A DNA stretch of 64,000 nucleotides from Thermoanaerobaculia bacterium. Its GTDB lineage: Bacteria; Acidobacteriota; Thermoanaerobaculia; Thermoanaerobaculales; Sulfomarinibacteraceae. A model generated the notes under the pieces. The model was given only the letters and a program-made list of their open reading frames with translations, was not told the origin of the DNA and did not search any database. How positions within the stretch are numbered: position 1 is the stretch's first letter; the number at the start of each line of letters is the position of its first letter. The translations under genes and the position numbers were made by a program. Location of the stretch: assembly GCA_027061805.1 (NCBI GenBank), contig JAMOWA010000047.1, forward strand, positions 1 through 64,000. The letters run 5' to 3'. Shown here one piece after another: positions 25,856 through 37,100 of the stretch.

Positions 25856-28777
25856 ATGATACGTAGAACCATCGGAATTGCCGGAGCTCTTCTCGTGGTA
25901 CTGGCCGTGGCGGCACCCGTCATGGGCCAGGGCGTGACGGGTTCCATCACGGGCATCGTGACCCACGATGGGCAGCCGCTGCCTGGGGTTGCGGTGACCC
26001 TGTCGTCACCAGCGCTGCAGGGTCAGCGGACCGTCATCACCGGTCGCGGCGGGAGCTTCAGCTTCCCGGGCCTGCCCCCGGGCGAGTACCTGGTGAAGGC
26101 GACCCTGGAGGGGTTCCAGCCCATGGAGATCCCGGTCAAGGTCACGGTCTCGCAGGGCAAGACCCTCGAGATCAAGATGTACCCCAAGGCCATCGAGGAG
26201 GAGATCGTGGTCACCGGAAGCTACGAGACCGTCAGCACGGACTCGCAGGGTTCGGAGACCATGGAGCAGGACCTCATCGAGAAGCTGCCGGTGCAACGGA
26301 CACCTCAGTCCGCCGTGGCCCTCTCCGCCGGAACGGCGGCCACGGGCCCGGGCGGGAACATCACGATCATGGGCGCACAGTCCTATGAGAACCTCTACAC
26401 CCTCAACGGTGTGGTGCTCAACGAGAACATCCGCGGCCAGCCGTTCAACATGTTCATCGAGGACGCCATCCAGGAGACCACCATCATCACCAGCGGCGTG
26501 TCGGCCGAGTACGGCCGCTTCGCCGGTGGCGTGGTGAACGTGGTGACCAAGACGGGCGGCAACGAGTTCTCGGGATCCCTGCGACTGAGCCTCACCAACG
26601 ACAAGTGGTCGTCGCCGACCCCCAAGACCAGGGACCAGATCGACAAGACCAACAAGGTCTGGGAGGGCACGCTCGGCGGCTACATCCTCAAGGACCACCT
26701 GTGGTGGTTCCTGGCGGGGCGGACCCGGAGCATCTCCTCCACCAGGGAGTTCTACTACGAGGTGGACCAGGGCCCCTACACCAGGACGGACGAGGAGGAC
26801 CGCATCGAGCTCAAGCTCACCGGTGCCATCACGGCCAACCACAGGCTCACGTTCTCCTACATCGACATCGCCAGGGACCAGACCAACATCCCGTTCTTCA
26901 CCCCCGCGGACTGGGGTGCCATCGACCCGTCCCGGTCCCTGCCGCTGACGGGCCTGGCCTTCAACTACACGGGTGTGATCACGGACAACTTCTTCATCGA
27001 GGCCCAGTACTCCGAGCGTGATTTCACCTTCAAGGGCTCGGGTGGTGACGACCGCTCCCTCGAGGGCGGCACGCCCGTCATCGACGGCACGGTGGGTGCG
27101 GTCTTCAATGCGCCCATCTTCTGCGGCGTCTGCTCCGACGAGGAACGCAACAACACGAACTGGCTGGCCAAGGCCTCGTGGTTCCTCTCGCCCGAGAAGG
27201 GCGGCTCGCACGATCTGGTCTTCGGGTACGACGAGTTCGAGGACATCCGGAAGGCCGACAACTGGCAGTCCGCCAGCGGCTGGCTCCTCTGGACCCGGGC
27301 GCCCCAGGACTACTCCACCGGTGCGCCGCTCATGGAGATCCCCACCTACGGGACGTGGATCATCTGGGGCTCGGTGCTCGAGGAGTCCAAGGGCACCAGC
27401 TTCAAGACCAAGTCGCTCTACGTCAACGACACGTGGCGGTTCTCCAACCGGATCACACTGAACCTCGGCCTGCGCTACGACAAGAACGACGGCAAGGATG
27501 CAGGTGGGGCCAAGGTGGCCGACGACTCCCGGGTCAGCCCCCGCCTGGGCCTGAGCTGGGATGTCATGGGTGACGGCGGCTGGATCGTGAACGCCACCTA
27601 CGGCCGGTACGTGACGGCGCTGGCCAACAACATCGCCGACGCCGGTGCCGCGGCGGGCCAGCCCACCTGGGTCGGGTTCCTCTACGGTGGTCCTCCCCTG
27701 AGTGCAGCGGAGCTCGGCGGGAACCACGCCGTGCTCACCGCGCTGTTTGACTGGTTCTTCAACGTCTACGGCGGTGTGAGCAACCCCAGCCTGCGTTTCT
27801 GGGCGGACATTCCCGGCCTCAGCCCCAAGGTTGGCAAGGGCCTGAAGTCCCCCTACGGCGACGAGTTCGGCATCGGTGTCACCCGTCGTCTCGGGAACCG
27901 TGGCGTGCTGCGCGTGGACTACGTGCGTCGCGAGTACGGTGACTTCTACGCCTCCGAGATCGTTCCCCACCGGTGGACCCCCGAGGATCCCATCGCCGGG
28001 ATCCTCGATCTCGCCATCTACAAGAACGAGAATGAGCTGCTGAGCCGGACCTACGATGCTCTCCTGACCCGCTTCGACTACCGGCTCAGTGACAGTATCT
28101 CCATCGGCGGCAACTGGACCTGGTCCAAGGCCTACGGAAACTTCAACGGTGAGACCGGCGGTTCCGGGCCGGTGGCCAGCAGCGTCCGGGAGTACCAGGA
28201 ATACAAGGACCCGTCGTGGAACAGCCCCAAGGGTCCCCTGTCCATCGACCAGCGCCACAAGATCCGTGCCTGGATGGTCTGGGACATCATCTCCACCAAG
28301 CACCACAACCTCTCTCTCAGCGTTCTGGAGAACTTCTTCTCGGGGATGCCCTACCAGGCGGTGGGCTCGGTGGACACGATCCCCTACGTGGGTGATCCCG
28401 CGGACCTCGGCTACGCCGGGAACCCGTCGCCCCCGGGCTACTTCTTCACCCCGCGGGGCCACTACACCACCGACGACATCACCCGGACCGACATCTCGTT
28501 CAACTACTCGTTCTTCTTCAACCTGCTGGGTACCCGCTTCGAGGCGTACATCCAGCCCGAGGTGCTGAACCTCTTCAACCAGCAGGGAGTCGTGGACGTC
28601 AACACCACGGTCTACACCTGCCAGAACCGCAGCTACCTGGAGTGCTTCAACCCGTGGACGGAGACCCCCGTCGAGGGTGTGCACTGGGAGAAGGGCCCCA
28701 ACTTCGGGAAGCCCACCTCCGAGGGCGACTACCAGATGCCGCGGACCTTCCGGGTTTCTCTGGGAATCCGGTTCTGA
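25856..28777 (+). CDS. Oar-like TonB-dependent outer-membrane receptor
   Basis: 973 residues. A signal peptide (GALLVVLAVAAPVMGQ) is followed by a carboxypeptidase-regulatory-like beta domain (about residues 24-100: GSITGIVTHDGQPLPGVAVTL, FSFPGLPPGEYLVKA), then a plug (EEIVVTGSYE, TLNGVVLNENIRG, AEYGRFAGGVVNVVTKTGGNEFSG) and a long barrel ending in the terminal aromatic VSLGIRF. Such Oar-type receptors are abundant in Acidobacteriota and take up large ligands or act in adhesion; the ligand is unknown. A strong terminator follows. Confidence 0.93.
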   Translation: MIRRTIGIAGALLVVLAVAAPVMGQGVTGSITGIVTHDGQPLPGVAVTLSSPALQGQRTVITGRGGSFSFPGLPPGEYLVKATLEGFQPMEIPVKVTVSQGKTLEIKMYPKAIEEEIVVTGSYETVSTDSQGSETMEQDLIEKLPVQRTPQSAVALSAGTAATGPGGNITIMGAQSYENLYTLNGVVLNENIRGQPFNMFIEDAIQETTIITSGVSAEYGRFAGGVVNVVTKTGGNEFSGSLRLSLTNDKWSSPTPKTRDQIDKTNKVWEGTLGGYILKDHLWWFLAGRTRSISSTREFYYEVDQGPYTRTDEEDRIELKLTGAITANHRLTFSYIDIARDQTNIPFFTPADWGAIDPSRSLPLTGLAFNYTGVITDNFFIEAQYSERDFTFKGSGGDDRSLEGGTPVIDGTVGAVFNAPIFCGVCSDEERNNTNWLAKASWFLSPEKGGSHDLVFGYDEFEDIRKADNWQSASGWLLWTRAPQDYSTGAPLMEIPTYGTWIIWGSVLEESKGTSFKTKSLYVNDTWRFSNRITLNLGLRYDKNDGKDAGGAKVADDSRVSPRLGLSWDVMGDGGWIVNATYGRYVTALANNIADAGAAAGQPTWVGFLYGGPPLSAAELGGNHAVLTALFDWFFNVYGGVSNPSLRFWADIPGLSPKVGKGLKSPYGDEFGIGVTRRLGNRGVLRVDYVRREYGDFYASEIVPHRWTPEDPIAGILDLAIYKNENELLSRTYDALLTRFDYRLSDSISIGGNWTWSKAYGNFNGETGGSGPVASSVREYQEYKDPSWNSPKGPLSIDQRHKIRAWMVWDIISTKHHNLSLSVLENFFSGMPYQAVGSVDTIPYVGDPADLGYAGNPSPPGYFFTPRGHYTTDDITRTDISFNYSFFFNLLGTRFEAYIQPEVLNLFNQQGVVDVNTTVYTCQNRSYLECFNPWTETPVEGVHWEKGPNFGKPTSEGDYQMPRTFRVSLGIRF

Positions 28778-28798
28778 TCGTCGTACTCTGTGTTTCCA

Positions 28799-28827
28799 CC
28801 CCGGCACCCAGGTGCCGGGGTTTTTTT
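28799..28827 (+). terminator. Rho-independent terminator after the TonB receptor gene
   Basis: A perfect 10-base stem (CCCCGGCACC / GGTGCCGGGG) with a 2-base loop is followed by seven T residues. It lies 22 bases after the receptor stop codon. Confidence 0.95.
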
Positions 28828-28957
28828 GTCCATGCAGGGTTTTGGCAGGGAGCCGCCGGTCTTCGGGTCCGAGCAGTCCTTCCGGGGGGTGCGGATCGGC
28901 ATGGCGCGGGGTTGCTGGTACGATGGGTGCGGTGTGGTATTCCAGAGGAGGTTTCTC

Positions 28958-30229
28958 ATGATGTGCAGGCCGGGATTTGTTGTGGGTGCAGTGTTCTACG
29001 TTGCGGTTCTCATGGCTGCTGGTCCGGCGGGGGCCCAGACGGGCCGGGTCCAGGGAACCGTGGTGGATGCCGAGGGGAACCGGCTTCCGGGTGTCACGGT
29101 CACCGTGACCTCACCCTCGCAGCCCACGCTCAAGATCACCAAGAAGACCAACGCGAAGGGAAAGTTCACCGTCGCCCACGTGGATGTGACCGCCCGGTAC
29201 ATCTACACCTTCGAGAAGGACGGCTTCAAGCCGATGCAGGTGATCGTCCGGCCCGCGGCGGGGGGCACCAAGCTGATGACCTTCACCATGAAGCCGGCCG
29301 AGACCGTGGTGGCCGTGAAGGGGGAGGATGGCTCGGTGATACGGGCCGGGAGTGCGGCAGCCATCCAGGTCTACAACGAGGGGGTGAAGGCCCAGGAGGC
29401 CGGTGATCTGGAGGCGGCCGAGGGATTCTACAGGCAGGCGGCCGAGATCGATCCCGAGCTCGCGGCGGCCACCACGGCGATCGCGGCCGTCCGGCTCCTC
29501 CAGGGCGACGCGGCCGGGGCGGCGGCTCTCACCGAGAAGGCCCTCGAGATCGATCCGGACGATCACCGGGCCCTTCAGCTGCGCTATGACGCCTACAGGG
29601 CCCTCGGTGACGAGGCGAGGGCCAGGGAGGCCGCCCGGGCCCTCAGGAGCACGGGAGATGCCACCGACGTGGCTCGCAGGATCTTCAACGAGGGCGTGGA
29701 CGCCTATTCCGAGGGCAAGACCGCCATCGCCGTCTCCAGGTTCCAGCAGGCGCTGGAGCTGGACCCCGACCTCGTTCCGGCCTACCTGGCGCTCTCGGCC
29801 ATGCTGCTGGACCAGGGCGTTCCCGAGCGCTCCCTCTCCCTGGCGGAGTCGGCCCTCGAGCGCGACCCCGGCAACACCAGGGCGCTGCGGCTCAAGCTCA
29901 GGGCTGCCCTCCGGGTGGCCGACACCCGGGCTGCGGTCTCCGCACTGGACGGCCTGGCCGCCTCGGATCCCGGCCAGGCGGTCGGGATCGCGCTGAACGG
30001 GGCAAAGATGCTGTACAACGCCGGAAAGGTGGAGGCCGCCGGCGAGGTGCTTGGCAAGGTCCTGGAGCTGGATCCGAACCAGGCCGGAGCCCACTACCTC
30101 CTCGGTCTCATCGAGTTCAACCGGGGCAACACCGCCGTGGCGAAGGAGCACCTCGAACGCTCCGTCGAGCTGGCCCCCGACTCCCCGGATGCGGCCTCGG
30201 CCAGGGAGATTCTCTCCTACATGAAGTGA
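28958..30229 (+). CDS. Secreted carboxypeptidase-regulatory domain plus TPR protein
   Basis: 423 residues from ATG 28958, preceded by AGAGGAGG. A signal peptide (GAVFYVAVLMAAGPAGAQ) leads to a carboxypeptidase-regulatory beta domain (GRVQGTVVDAEGNRLPGVTVTVTS, residues about 25-115) and then about nine TPR units (for example AIQVYNEGVKAQEAGDLEAAEGFY, HYLLGLIEFNRGNTAVAKEHLERSVELAPDS). The same N-terminal module begins the upstream receptor. It is probably a periplasmic scaffold; partners are unknown. Confidence 0.85.
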   Translation: MMCRPGFVVGAVFYVAVLMAAGPAGAQTGRVQGTVVDAEGNRLPGVTVTVTSPSQPTLKITKKTNAKGKFTVAHVDVTARYIYTFEKDGFKPMQVIVRPAAGGTKLMTFTMKPAETVVAVKGEDGSVIRAGSAAAIQVYNEGVKAQEAGDLEAAEGFYRQAAEIDPELAAATTAIAAVRLLQGDAAGAAALTEKALEIDPDDHRALQLRYDAYRALGDEARAREAARALRSTGDATDVARRIFNEGVDAYSEGKTAIAVSRFQQALELDPDLVPAYLALSAMLLDQGVPERSLSLAESALERDPGNTRALRLKLRAALRVADTRAAVSALDGLAASDPGQAVGIALNGAKMLYNAGKVEAAGEVLGKVLELDPNQAGAHYLLGLIEFNRGNTAVAKEHLERSVELAPDSPDAASAREILSYMK

Positions 30230-30324
30230 GATCCGAGGATCCCCGTCCGTCGTCCTGGCGCTTGCAAAAGCCCGCCCCGGGCTCCACACTGTGTGTGGAA
30301 CGGGAGGAGCCGGAGGTGAGGACC

Positions 30325-30975
30325 ATGAGACGATCGTCGGGATTCGTGCTGGGTGCTCTGCTGATCGTTGCAGCTGGTGTGTGGGCGGGGCCGCTGGCCG
30401 GGCCGGGTGACGACGGGGTCGTCCCGGCCCCGGCCGAGGGCCAGGGCACCATCGACCGTCCGGGCCGGTTCCTGTGGCGGTACCTCGGGCCGCGGCTCGA
30501 GGTCATCGTGGACACGAGGCACGCCCAGAGCGACCTGGGCCGGACGTGGGTGATCCTCAACGTGGCCATCAGCGGCGAGCAGGGGAAGTCCGTGGAGATC
30601 CCCAGGAAGGGCGTGTTCCTGGAGACCCCGGACGGCACGCGGGTGGGGATCCCCGACCCCCAGGAGTTCGCCAGCCGGTTCGGCGAGATCTCCGCGGCGG
30701 CCCGGCGGGCCATGGTGGCCGCCGATCCGCTGGACTTCGCCCGGGCGGGCCGGCGTCCCTGCTCCCTGGCCTTCCAGCCGTTGCCCCAGCAGGGCGTGGC
30801 CGCGGACTCCGTCTGGGTGAACGTCCGGAGGATCTGCACCGGGTTCCTCTACTTCCCCCTCGGCCACACCGTGGAGCCGGGGACCTACCATCTGGTCATC
30901 GAGCTGGAGGACGGGACCACCATCCGGGTGCCCTTCACGCTGGGGAGTGAGGAAGCCCCCCCGCCCACCCGGTGA
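30325..30975 (+). CDS. Secreted protein of unknown function
   Basis: 216 residues from ATG 30325, following a GGAGGTGAGG ribosome-binding site. It has a signal peptide (GFVLGALLIVAAGVWAGP). The mature domain looks beta-rich (FLWRYLGPRLEVIVDTR, TWVILNVAISG, YHLVIELEDGTTIRVPFTLG) with two cysteines (RRPCSLAF and VRRICTGF) that could form a disulfide. Not recognised. It follows the TPR gene on the same strand after 95 bases, with its own ribosome-binding site. Confidence 0.6.
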   Translation: MRRSSGFVLGALLIVAAGVWAGPLAGPGDDGVVPAPAEGQGTIDRPGRFLWRYLGPRLEVIVDTRHAQSDLGRTWVILNVAISGEQGKSVEIPRKGVFLETPDGTRVGIPDPQEFASRFGEISAAARRAMVAADPLDFARAGRRPCSLAFQPLPQQGVAADSVWVNVRRICTGFLYFPLGHTVEPGTYHLVIELEDGTTIRVPFTLGSEEAPPPTR

Positions 30976-30989
30976 ATGAGGTGAAGGGG

Positions 30990-31123
30990 TGAAGGGGTGA
31001 AGGCGTTCCCCGGCCATCCCGGGGAGGGGCCCGTGCCCGTGCCGGTGTCCGTGACCGCGACCGTGACGGTGTCCGTGCCGGTCCCCCCTCGCCGTCTCTC
31101 CTCTGCGCCCCTGCGCCCGGACC
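30990..31123. repeat. Low-complexity intergenic tract with GTGnCC-like repeats
   Basis: Contains a GTGAAGG triplet, then alternating GTGCC, GTGTCC and GTGACCG units (about 31031-31085), then a segment with TCTCCTCTGCGCCCCTGCG. The last resembles the extragenic sequence at 39365-39415 read on the other strand. It lies between convergent genes. Confidence 0.5.
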
Positions 31124-34100
31124 TCATGAACCGTCCGGCCTGACCACCTCCAGGACCGTTCCGGAGGAGTAGGCGGCGAACTCTGGGGCGTACATGGACT
31201 GGAGGGTGGCCGGTGCCACCCGGAAGGCGCCCGCCATGCCGGCCCGGACCCGGTACTTCAGGGTGTACTCGCCGGCGGGCAGGTGCTCGAAGAAGAACTC
31301 CGTACCCGAGTCGCGGACCTCCTCGTACCAGGCGAGGCCCAGGTCCCAGCGCCAGCGTGACTGCAGGCTTTCCGGTTCGAAGCCGGCGCCCCGCGGGTCC
31401 CTGAGATGGACGTACTCCGCGGCGTGGCGGGCCCGGATGGAGAGGTGGACCTCCACCTGGTCGCCCACGGCGAGGGGTTCACCCTCCGCGAGGGGTCGCA
31501 GCACCCAGCGGGTACCGTCGTTGACGCGGCGGTAGTAGCGGCGCTCCACGGCGAAGAGGTCGCCGTCGCCGGCCGCCGGGAGCTTCTCGGTGGAGAAGTG
31601 CCAGGTGGCCGAGGCGAAGGCCAGGCCCCTGCCCCGCCTGGCCACCTCGATGGTGGACATGGTGGAGGGATCCACCTCCTCGCCGGGGATCACCAGCTGG
31701 TTGTGCGCCCCCGTGTAGGCGTCCGGCTCGAAGACGAAGGTCTGCGAGCGCGGCCCCGCCGTCACGGAGACCTCCTCGCGAACCGACAGGGCCTGCTCGT
31801 GGTCCAGGTACCAGGCCAGGGCGTAGAGGACCTCGGCCGTGGCCCGGGTGGACTTCCAGTGGTTGAGCTTCTTGTTGAGCAGCAGCCACTGCACGAGCCC
31901 GTCGCGCCGCGGGTCGTCCGGGTCCAGCTCGCTGAGCACCCGCAGGGCGAAGGCGTGGGTCTCGATGGTGTCGTTGTACCAGAGCCACGCCCGCTCCTCG
32001 GGGGCCCAGTAGGTCCCCAGGTCGGGGTCGGTCCGGGCGGAGTCCATGACGCTGTCCCAGACCCGGCGCGCGTCCTCGTGGCGGCCGGCCCGCTCCAGCG
32101 TCAGGGCAAGGCAGCCCTTGAGCAACGGCGAGTGCTCCCGCCAGTGGCGGAAGGAGAAGTCGAGCATCCGCTCCCGGTCGTCGGCCGTGAAGACCCCGCC
32201 GGTCCAGTCGTCGTCCGGGTAGCTGGAGAGCACGAAGTTCAGCCACGTGACCAGCTCCCAGCAGCAGTCGTCGGAGAGGGCACGGTCCGCGAGCTCGGTG
32301 ATCCAGTGCCGGTGCAGGTAGCGCCAGCCCCTGATGACGAGGCCCCTGGGGGCGTCCACCCCGAACTCGAGCCCGCGGGCGAAGCCCGCCAGCACGTAGA
32401 GGGTCATGTGGGGCGAGGGGCGGCCGCCCGGGAACCAGGGGAAGCCGCCACTCGAGGCCTGGGCCTTCTCCAGGGCCGCGAGGGCCGAGACCCTCTGGGC
32501 CCTCGCGATGCGGGGGTCCAGGATGCGGAGCAGGCCATCGGCCTCCTGCCCGCCTCCCCGTGAGGAGACCAGCCAGGGGGTTTCCACCAGCTCCATGCGC
32601 CGGTTGGGATCCTCCCGCCCCCAGGCCTCGAAGCGGGTCTCCCGCTGGGCGAGCTTCTCCGCCATCCGCGCCACGGCGGGGTAGTGGTCGAAGAGGCTGG
32701 TGACGATGCCCGTGGAGAGGAAGCGGTTCAGCGTCTGCTCGGTGCACTCGTAGGGGTAGTCCACCAGGTAGGGGAGGGCGTCGAGCACGCTGTAGAAGAG
32801 CTGGGCGTCCACGGTGACCACGAGCTGGTCCGTGATCAGCGTGGGGTCGTCGCCGGCGGCCATGGCCTCGAACTCCAGGGTCCTGCGCTCACCGTCGCGG
32901 AGGGCGGCAAAGCGGGACTGGACCAGGTGCATCCGGCCGGGCAGCACCGGGACCGGGCGCTGTTCCCCGTCCGAGAACCCACCGGCCCGGGCCGTCACCC
33001 GGAAGGCCACGGTGCCCACACGGGCCGGGACGGTCAGGGGGAAGCCCAGGTTCGTGCCCTTCCCCGGCTCCACCGAGAAGGGGACGGAGCGTGCCGTGTC
33101 ATCGTCGAGCCCGAAGAGTGACCGGAGGTCCTCGCCGGTGCCGGGGTCCACGATCTCGAGCTCCAGCGTGCCCTCGAGAGGTGTCTCGCCGGCATTGTTC
33201 ACCACCACCTTCAACGTGGCGCGGTCGCCCTCCCTCAGGAAGCGCGGGAGGTAGGGCCGGACCATGAGCTCCTTGACGCTGCGCGTGGTCCGGTGGGCCG
33301 AGCCGCTCCGGAGGTCCCAGGTGATGGCGTGGACCCAGACGTTCCACTCGGTGACCGAGTCGGGCACCTCGAAGGTGATGACCGCGCTCCCGTCCGGACC
33401 CAGCAGCAGGTGGGGCTTCCAGAAGGCCGTCTCGGCGAAGTTGGTGCGCAGCCCGGCGGGCGGTTCCTGGTGGGATGGCGTCGTTCCCGCGGCCTCGACG
33501 ACGGGTGCGTTGGCCACCATCACCTCCTCCGTGACACCGTCCTCGGCGGCCGCGGCGGGTGGACCCATGGCCATGGCCTTCATCAGGTAACGTGGCCCGC
33601 TCCGGCGACCGGGTCCGCCGATGCCGTAGCCCGAGATCTCCACGATCCTGTCCGGCCGGAAGACCGGGAAGGAGGGCGGTGGCGGCAGCGTGCTCTTCTG
33701 CCAGACCGGGGAGGAGACGCCGAGGGTGGCCCTGGCGGCGCCCGTGAGCGAGCGGTCGGGATGGAGGGAGAGGGGGTCTGGCGGGGTGTGGGGCGCGAAG
33801 ATGTCCAGGCTCCGGTCGTACATGTAGGCCAGGAGCTCGGCCGTACCCGCCTCCAGGGCCTTCCCGTCGTGGCTCTTCACGGTGACGGTGAAGGTCTCCC
33901 TGGTGCCCGGGCGGAGCCTGTCCCTGAAGGTGGCGAAGGCCACGTCCAGCCTCCGGTCGCTCCAGGGGACGTGGAGCCGCACCGTCTGCCGGAGCAGCTG
34001 GTGGTCCCTGAGAAGCGTGAGGGTGAATCCCACGCCGCCGTGGTGCTCGGGCCGGATGGGGATCTCCACCACCCGGTTGCCCTCCTGGTCGGTGTGGAGC

Positions 34101-37100
34101 ACCTGGCGGCCGATCCGGCGGCCGTCCCGCCATGTCTCCAGGACCATCTCCTGGACCCGGAGCCCACTGTGGACCAGCAGGCGGGCCGTCTTCCCGGCCT
34201 CCACCGTGTCCCGCTCGGCGGCGAGCACCAGGGGCAGGGCCAGGGGGGTCCCCCGCGGGGCGGCCGTCACGAGGTTCCGGGTGAGGGTGAAGGTGGCGCC
34301 GAAGGGGTCCTCCGTGGTGTAGACGAGACGGTAGGCGCCGGGATCCAGTGCCGGAAGGTCGAGAGCGGCCCTTCCGGAAGGGCCGTGCTCCAGGTCTCCC
34401 CGGACCACCTCGCGGCCCTCCTTCCACGTGGCGAGGACCGCCTCCGGGCGGTACGAGCTGTCCCAGCGGGGGCGCAGGAGGTCCCCGGGCGTCCGGCAGG
34501 CATTCCCCTGGCGTGCCCCGGGAATCACCCGGGGCTGGTCGGCGGGAAGCAGGGTACGTTCCGGCTGGACGAGCTCCACGAGCCGCCAGTGCCCCGGGCC
34601 CTCCACGGGCGTGCCGTCCAGGTCGGTCCGGAGCACCGTCAGCCGGGCCGGTGATCCGGCGGCCAGGAACCCCGGCGGGTCCTCGAGCCTCGCCTCCACG
34701 GCCACGAAGCCCAGCCGGAACACCCGCTCCGCCGAGCGGGTCTCCCCGCCCTCGTCCGTGGCGTCCACGGCGAGGCGGTAGCGGTAGCTCACGCCGGGCG
34801 AGGCGGCCTCCCGCTCGTCGGCCTCCGGCGTGAACCGGACGGTGAAGCTCCCGTCGGGCCCGAGCTCCGTCTCGCCGGCGGCGATCACCTCGGGGGCCGT
34901 CCGGGGGACGGGCCGCCACCAGGACCACCAGAGCGGGAAGACGGGCTCCCGCGTGACCGTCCAGCGCACGGTTCCCGAGGCCACGGGCAGGCCGAAGTAG
35001 TAGCGGGCCGTGCCCCCGAAGGCCGCCGGGCGGTTCAGCCGGAGCGGCTCGTCGGGGGGCGAGAGCTCCACCTCGAAGGTGGGCCGCCTGTACTCCTCGA
35101 CCCTGAGGGAGGCCAGGCCACCGGGCGAGGTCTCCAGGCGCCAGGCGCCCAGGAGGCGACCTGTGGGGACCGTGAACTCGCCCCAGGCGGAGCCGAAGTC
35201 GTTGGTGGTCACCTCGGCACGTGCCACCTCGTCGCCGTTGGCGTCGCGGAGCCGGACGGTGACGGTCCGGTCCCGGAGCGTCCGATAGCGGACCTCGTCC
35301 CTGCCGCCACTCTTGTAGGCCACCACCTTCCACGAGATGGTCTGGCCCGGCCGGTAGACGCTGCGGTCGGTGTAGACGAGGCAGGCGGACCGCGCATGTC
35401 CCGGACGGAACGGGAACCAGTGGTTTCCCGAGGTCTGGAGCGTCAGGTCGTTGCCGTGATGCCCCAGGAGGAAGAAGCTCCCCCGCACCACCAGCCGGGA
35501 GGGGAACAGCACGCGACCGTCACCGTCCGACGTCTCCCGATCCACAACGGTGTGGCCGTTCCGCCAGTCGTGGCGGTAGAGGGTGACGGTGGCACCGGGC
35601 ACGGGCAGGCCGGTCCGTCCCGAGCGGGCGGTGACCTCCAGGCCCGCATCCAGGTCCCGGACCACGAGGACCAGGTCGGTCAGCAGGAAGTTCTCCGCCA
35701 CCATCACGTTGTTGGCGGGGGAGAAGCTCTCCCGCATGGAGGCCACGATCAGCCAGGCGCCGGGCTCCTCCAGGGGGGGCGTGACGTAGGTGACGTGGTC
35801 GTGGTGGTCGGGGGTCGGGGGCAGCTCCACCGTCCAGCTCGCGTCCGGTCTCCCGCTCCTCATGATGGCCTGTGCCTCGTTCCATGCCGGGCGGAGGTTG
35901 CAATCGTCGGAGCTCTCGATCTGCCGCACCAGGTCGTGGCGCCAGGCGCGGAAGAAGAGGCGCCGCGCGTTCCGGTGGGTGACCTGGATGGAGCGCCTGC
36001 CGGGCCCGTCGGCCGCCATGGTGCTCATGGAGAAGGCCGGGGCCTCGATGGAGGCCACGATGGCCGCGCAGCGCCGTCCCCCCGCGCTGCGGGGGTGGCG
36101 GTCCCGGCCCTCCAGGGCGATCGCGCGGGCCCGGACCAGGGCGTCCGGGCTGTCCTCGCCCCGGACCAGGGTCGCGAGCTCGGCCTGGCCCATGGACCAC
36201 CACGGCAGGCTGGTGTCGAAGGCCTCCAGGCGCCTCTCCAACCGCTGCCGGATGGTGCGGTGGTCGGCGGCCCGTGAGAAGGCCGAGGCCAGGCGCCGCG
36301 TTCGCTCGAGGAAGGCCTCCAGTGCGGCCTCGTCCCGCCCCGCCGCGGCGTGCCACCCCTCCAGGTCGGCCAGGAGGACGGCGAGCTTCGTCAGGGGGTG
36401 GACCGAGGGGTCGGCGAGGTCACACGGCCCCGGTTCCGCGGCCAGGAGCCGTTCCAGGTCCAGGCGGTACACCCCGTTGGACTGGGCGGGGCTCCAGAAC
36501 GAGGAGTCGGCCAGGAACTCCACCCAGAGGTAGGTCACGGCGTCCCGGAGGGTCCCCCGGATCCGTGGGGGGTAGGTGTTCTGCTCCAGGTAGCGGGCGA
36601 GCCGTCCCAGGGGCTCGGCACCCCAGGCCTCCCGGCCCTTCCAGGCCTCCAGGAAGGCCCGGTTCGCCTCGGCAAGGATCTGTTCCATGTCCCACAGCCG
36701 GAGGTCCACCTCGCCGCCGGATGCCACGCGCTCCCGCCGGGCGATCTCCCAGGAGTACTCCCGGACGTAGGTGGCGAGGGCGTGGGCGTACACCAGGTCC
36801 AGCGCGGTCCGCGCGAGGGGGTCGTCCGGCCACGGTTCGGTCCGCAGGAAGCGGACCGCCGTCTCGTAGCCGTGCAGGGCCGTCCGGAGCTTCACCTCCT
36901 CCACCAGGGCCCGGGTCCACTCTCCGGCGTCTCCCGAGGCCTTCGCCCGTTCGAGGATCTCCCCGACCAGGTGGGAGGCGGCCTCCAGCTTCTGGTCGGC
37001 CACCAGGCGGTCCACGTCGTTCCAGGTCACCTGGCCCCCGGGCGCCGGGTCGGGGGGCGGAGCGAGGCCGGGAAGCGTGGCCGCACCCAGCAGGAGGGCG

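Noticed and set aside
26006-28807. 933-codon minus-strand frame opposite the TonB receptor
   Set aside because: Shadow of the receptor gene; no start signal or domain, while the plus strand encodes a clear receptor.
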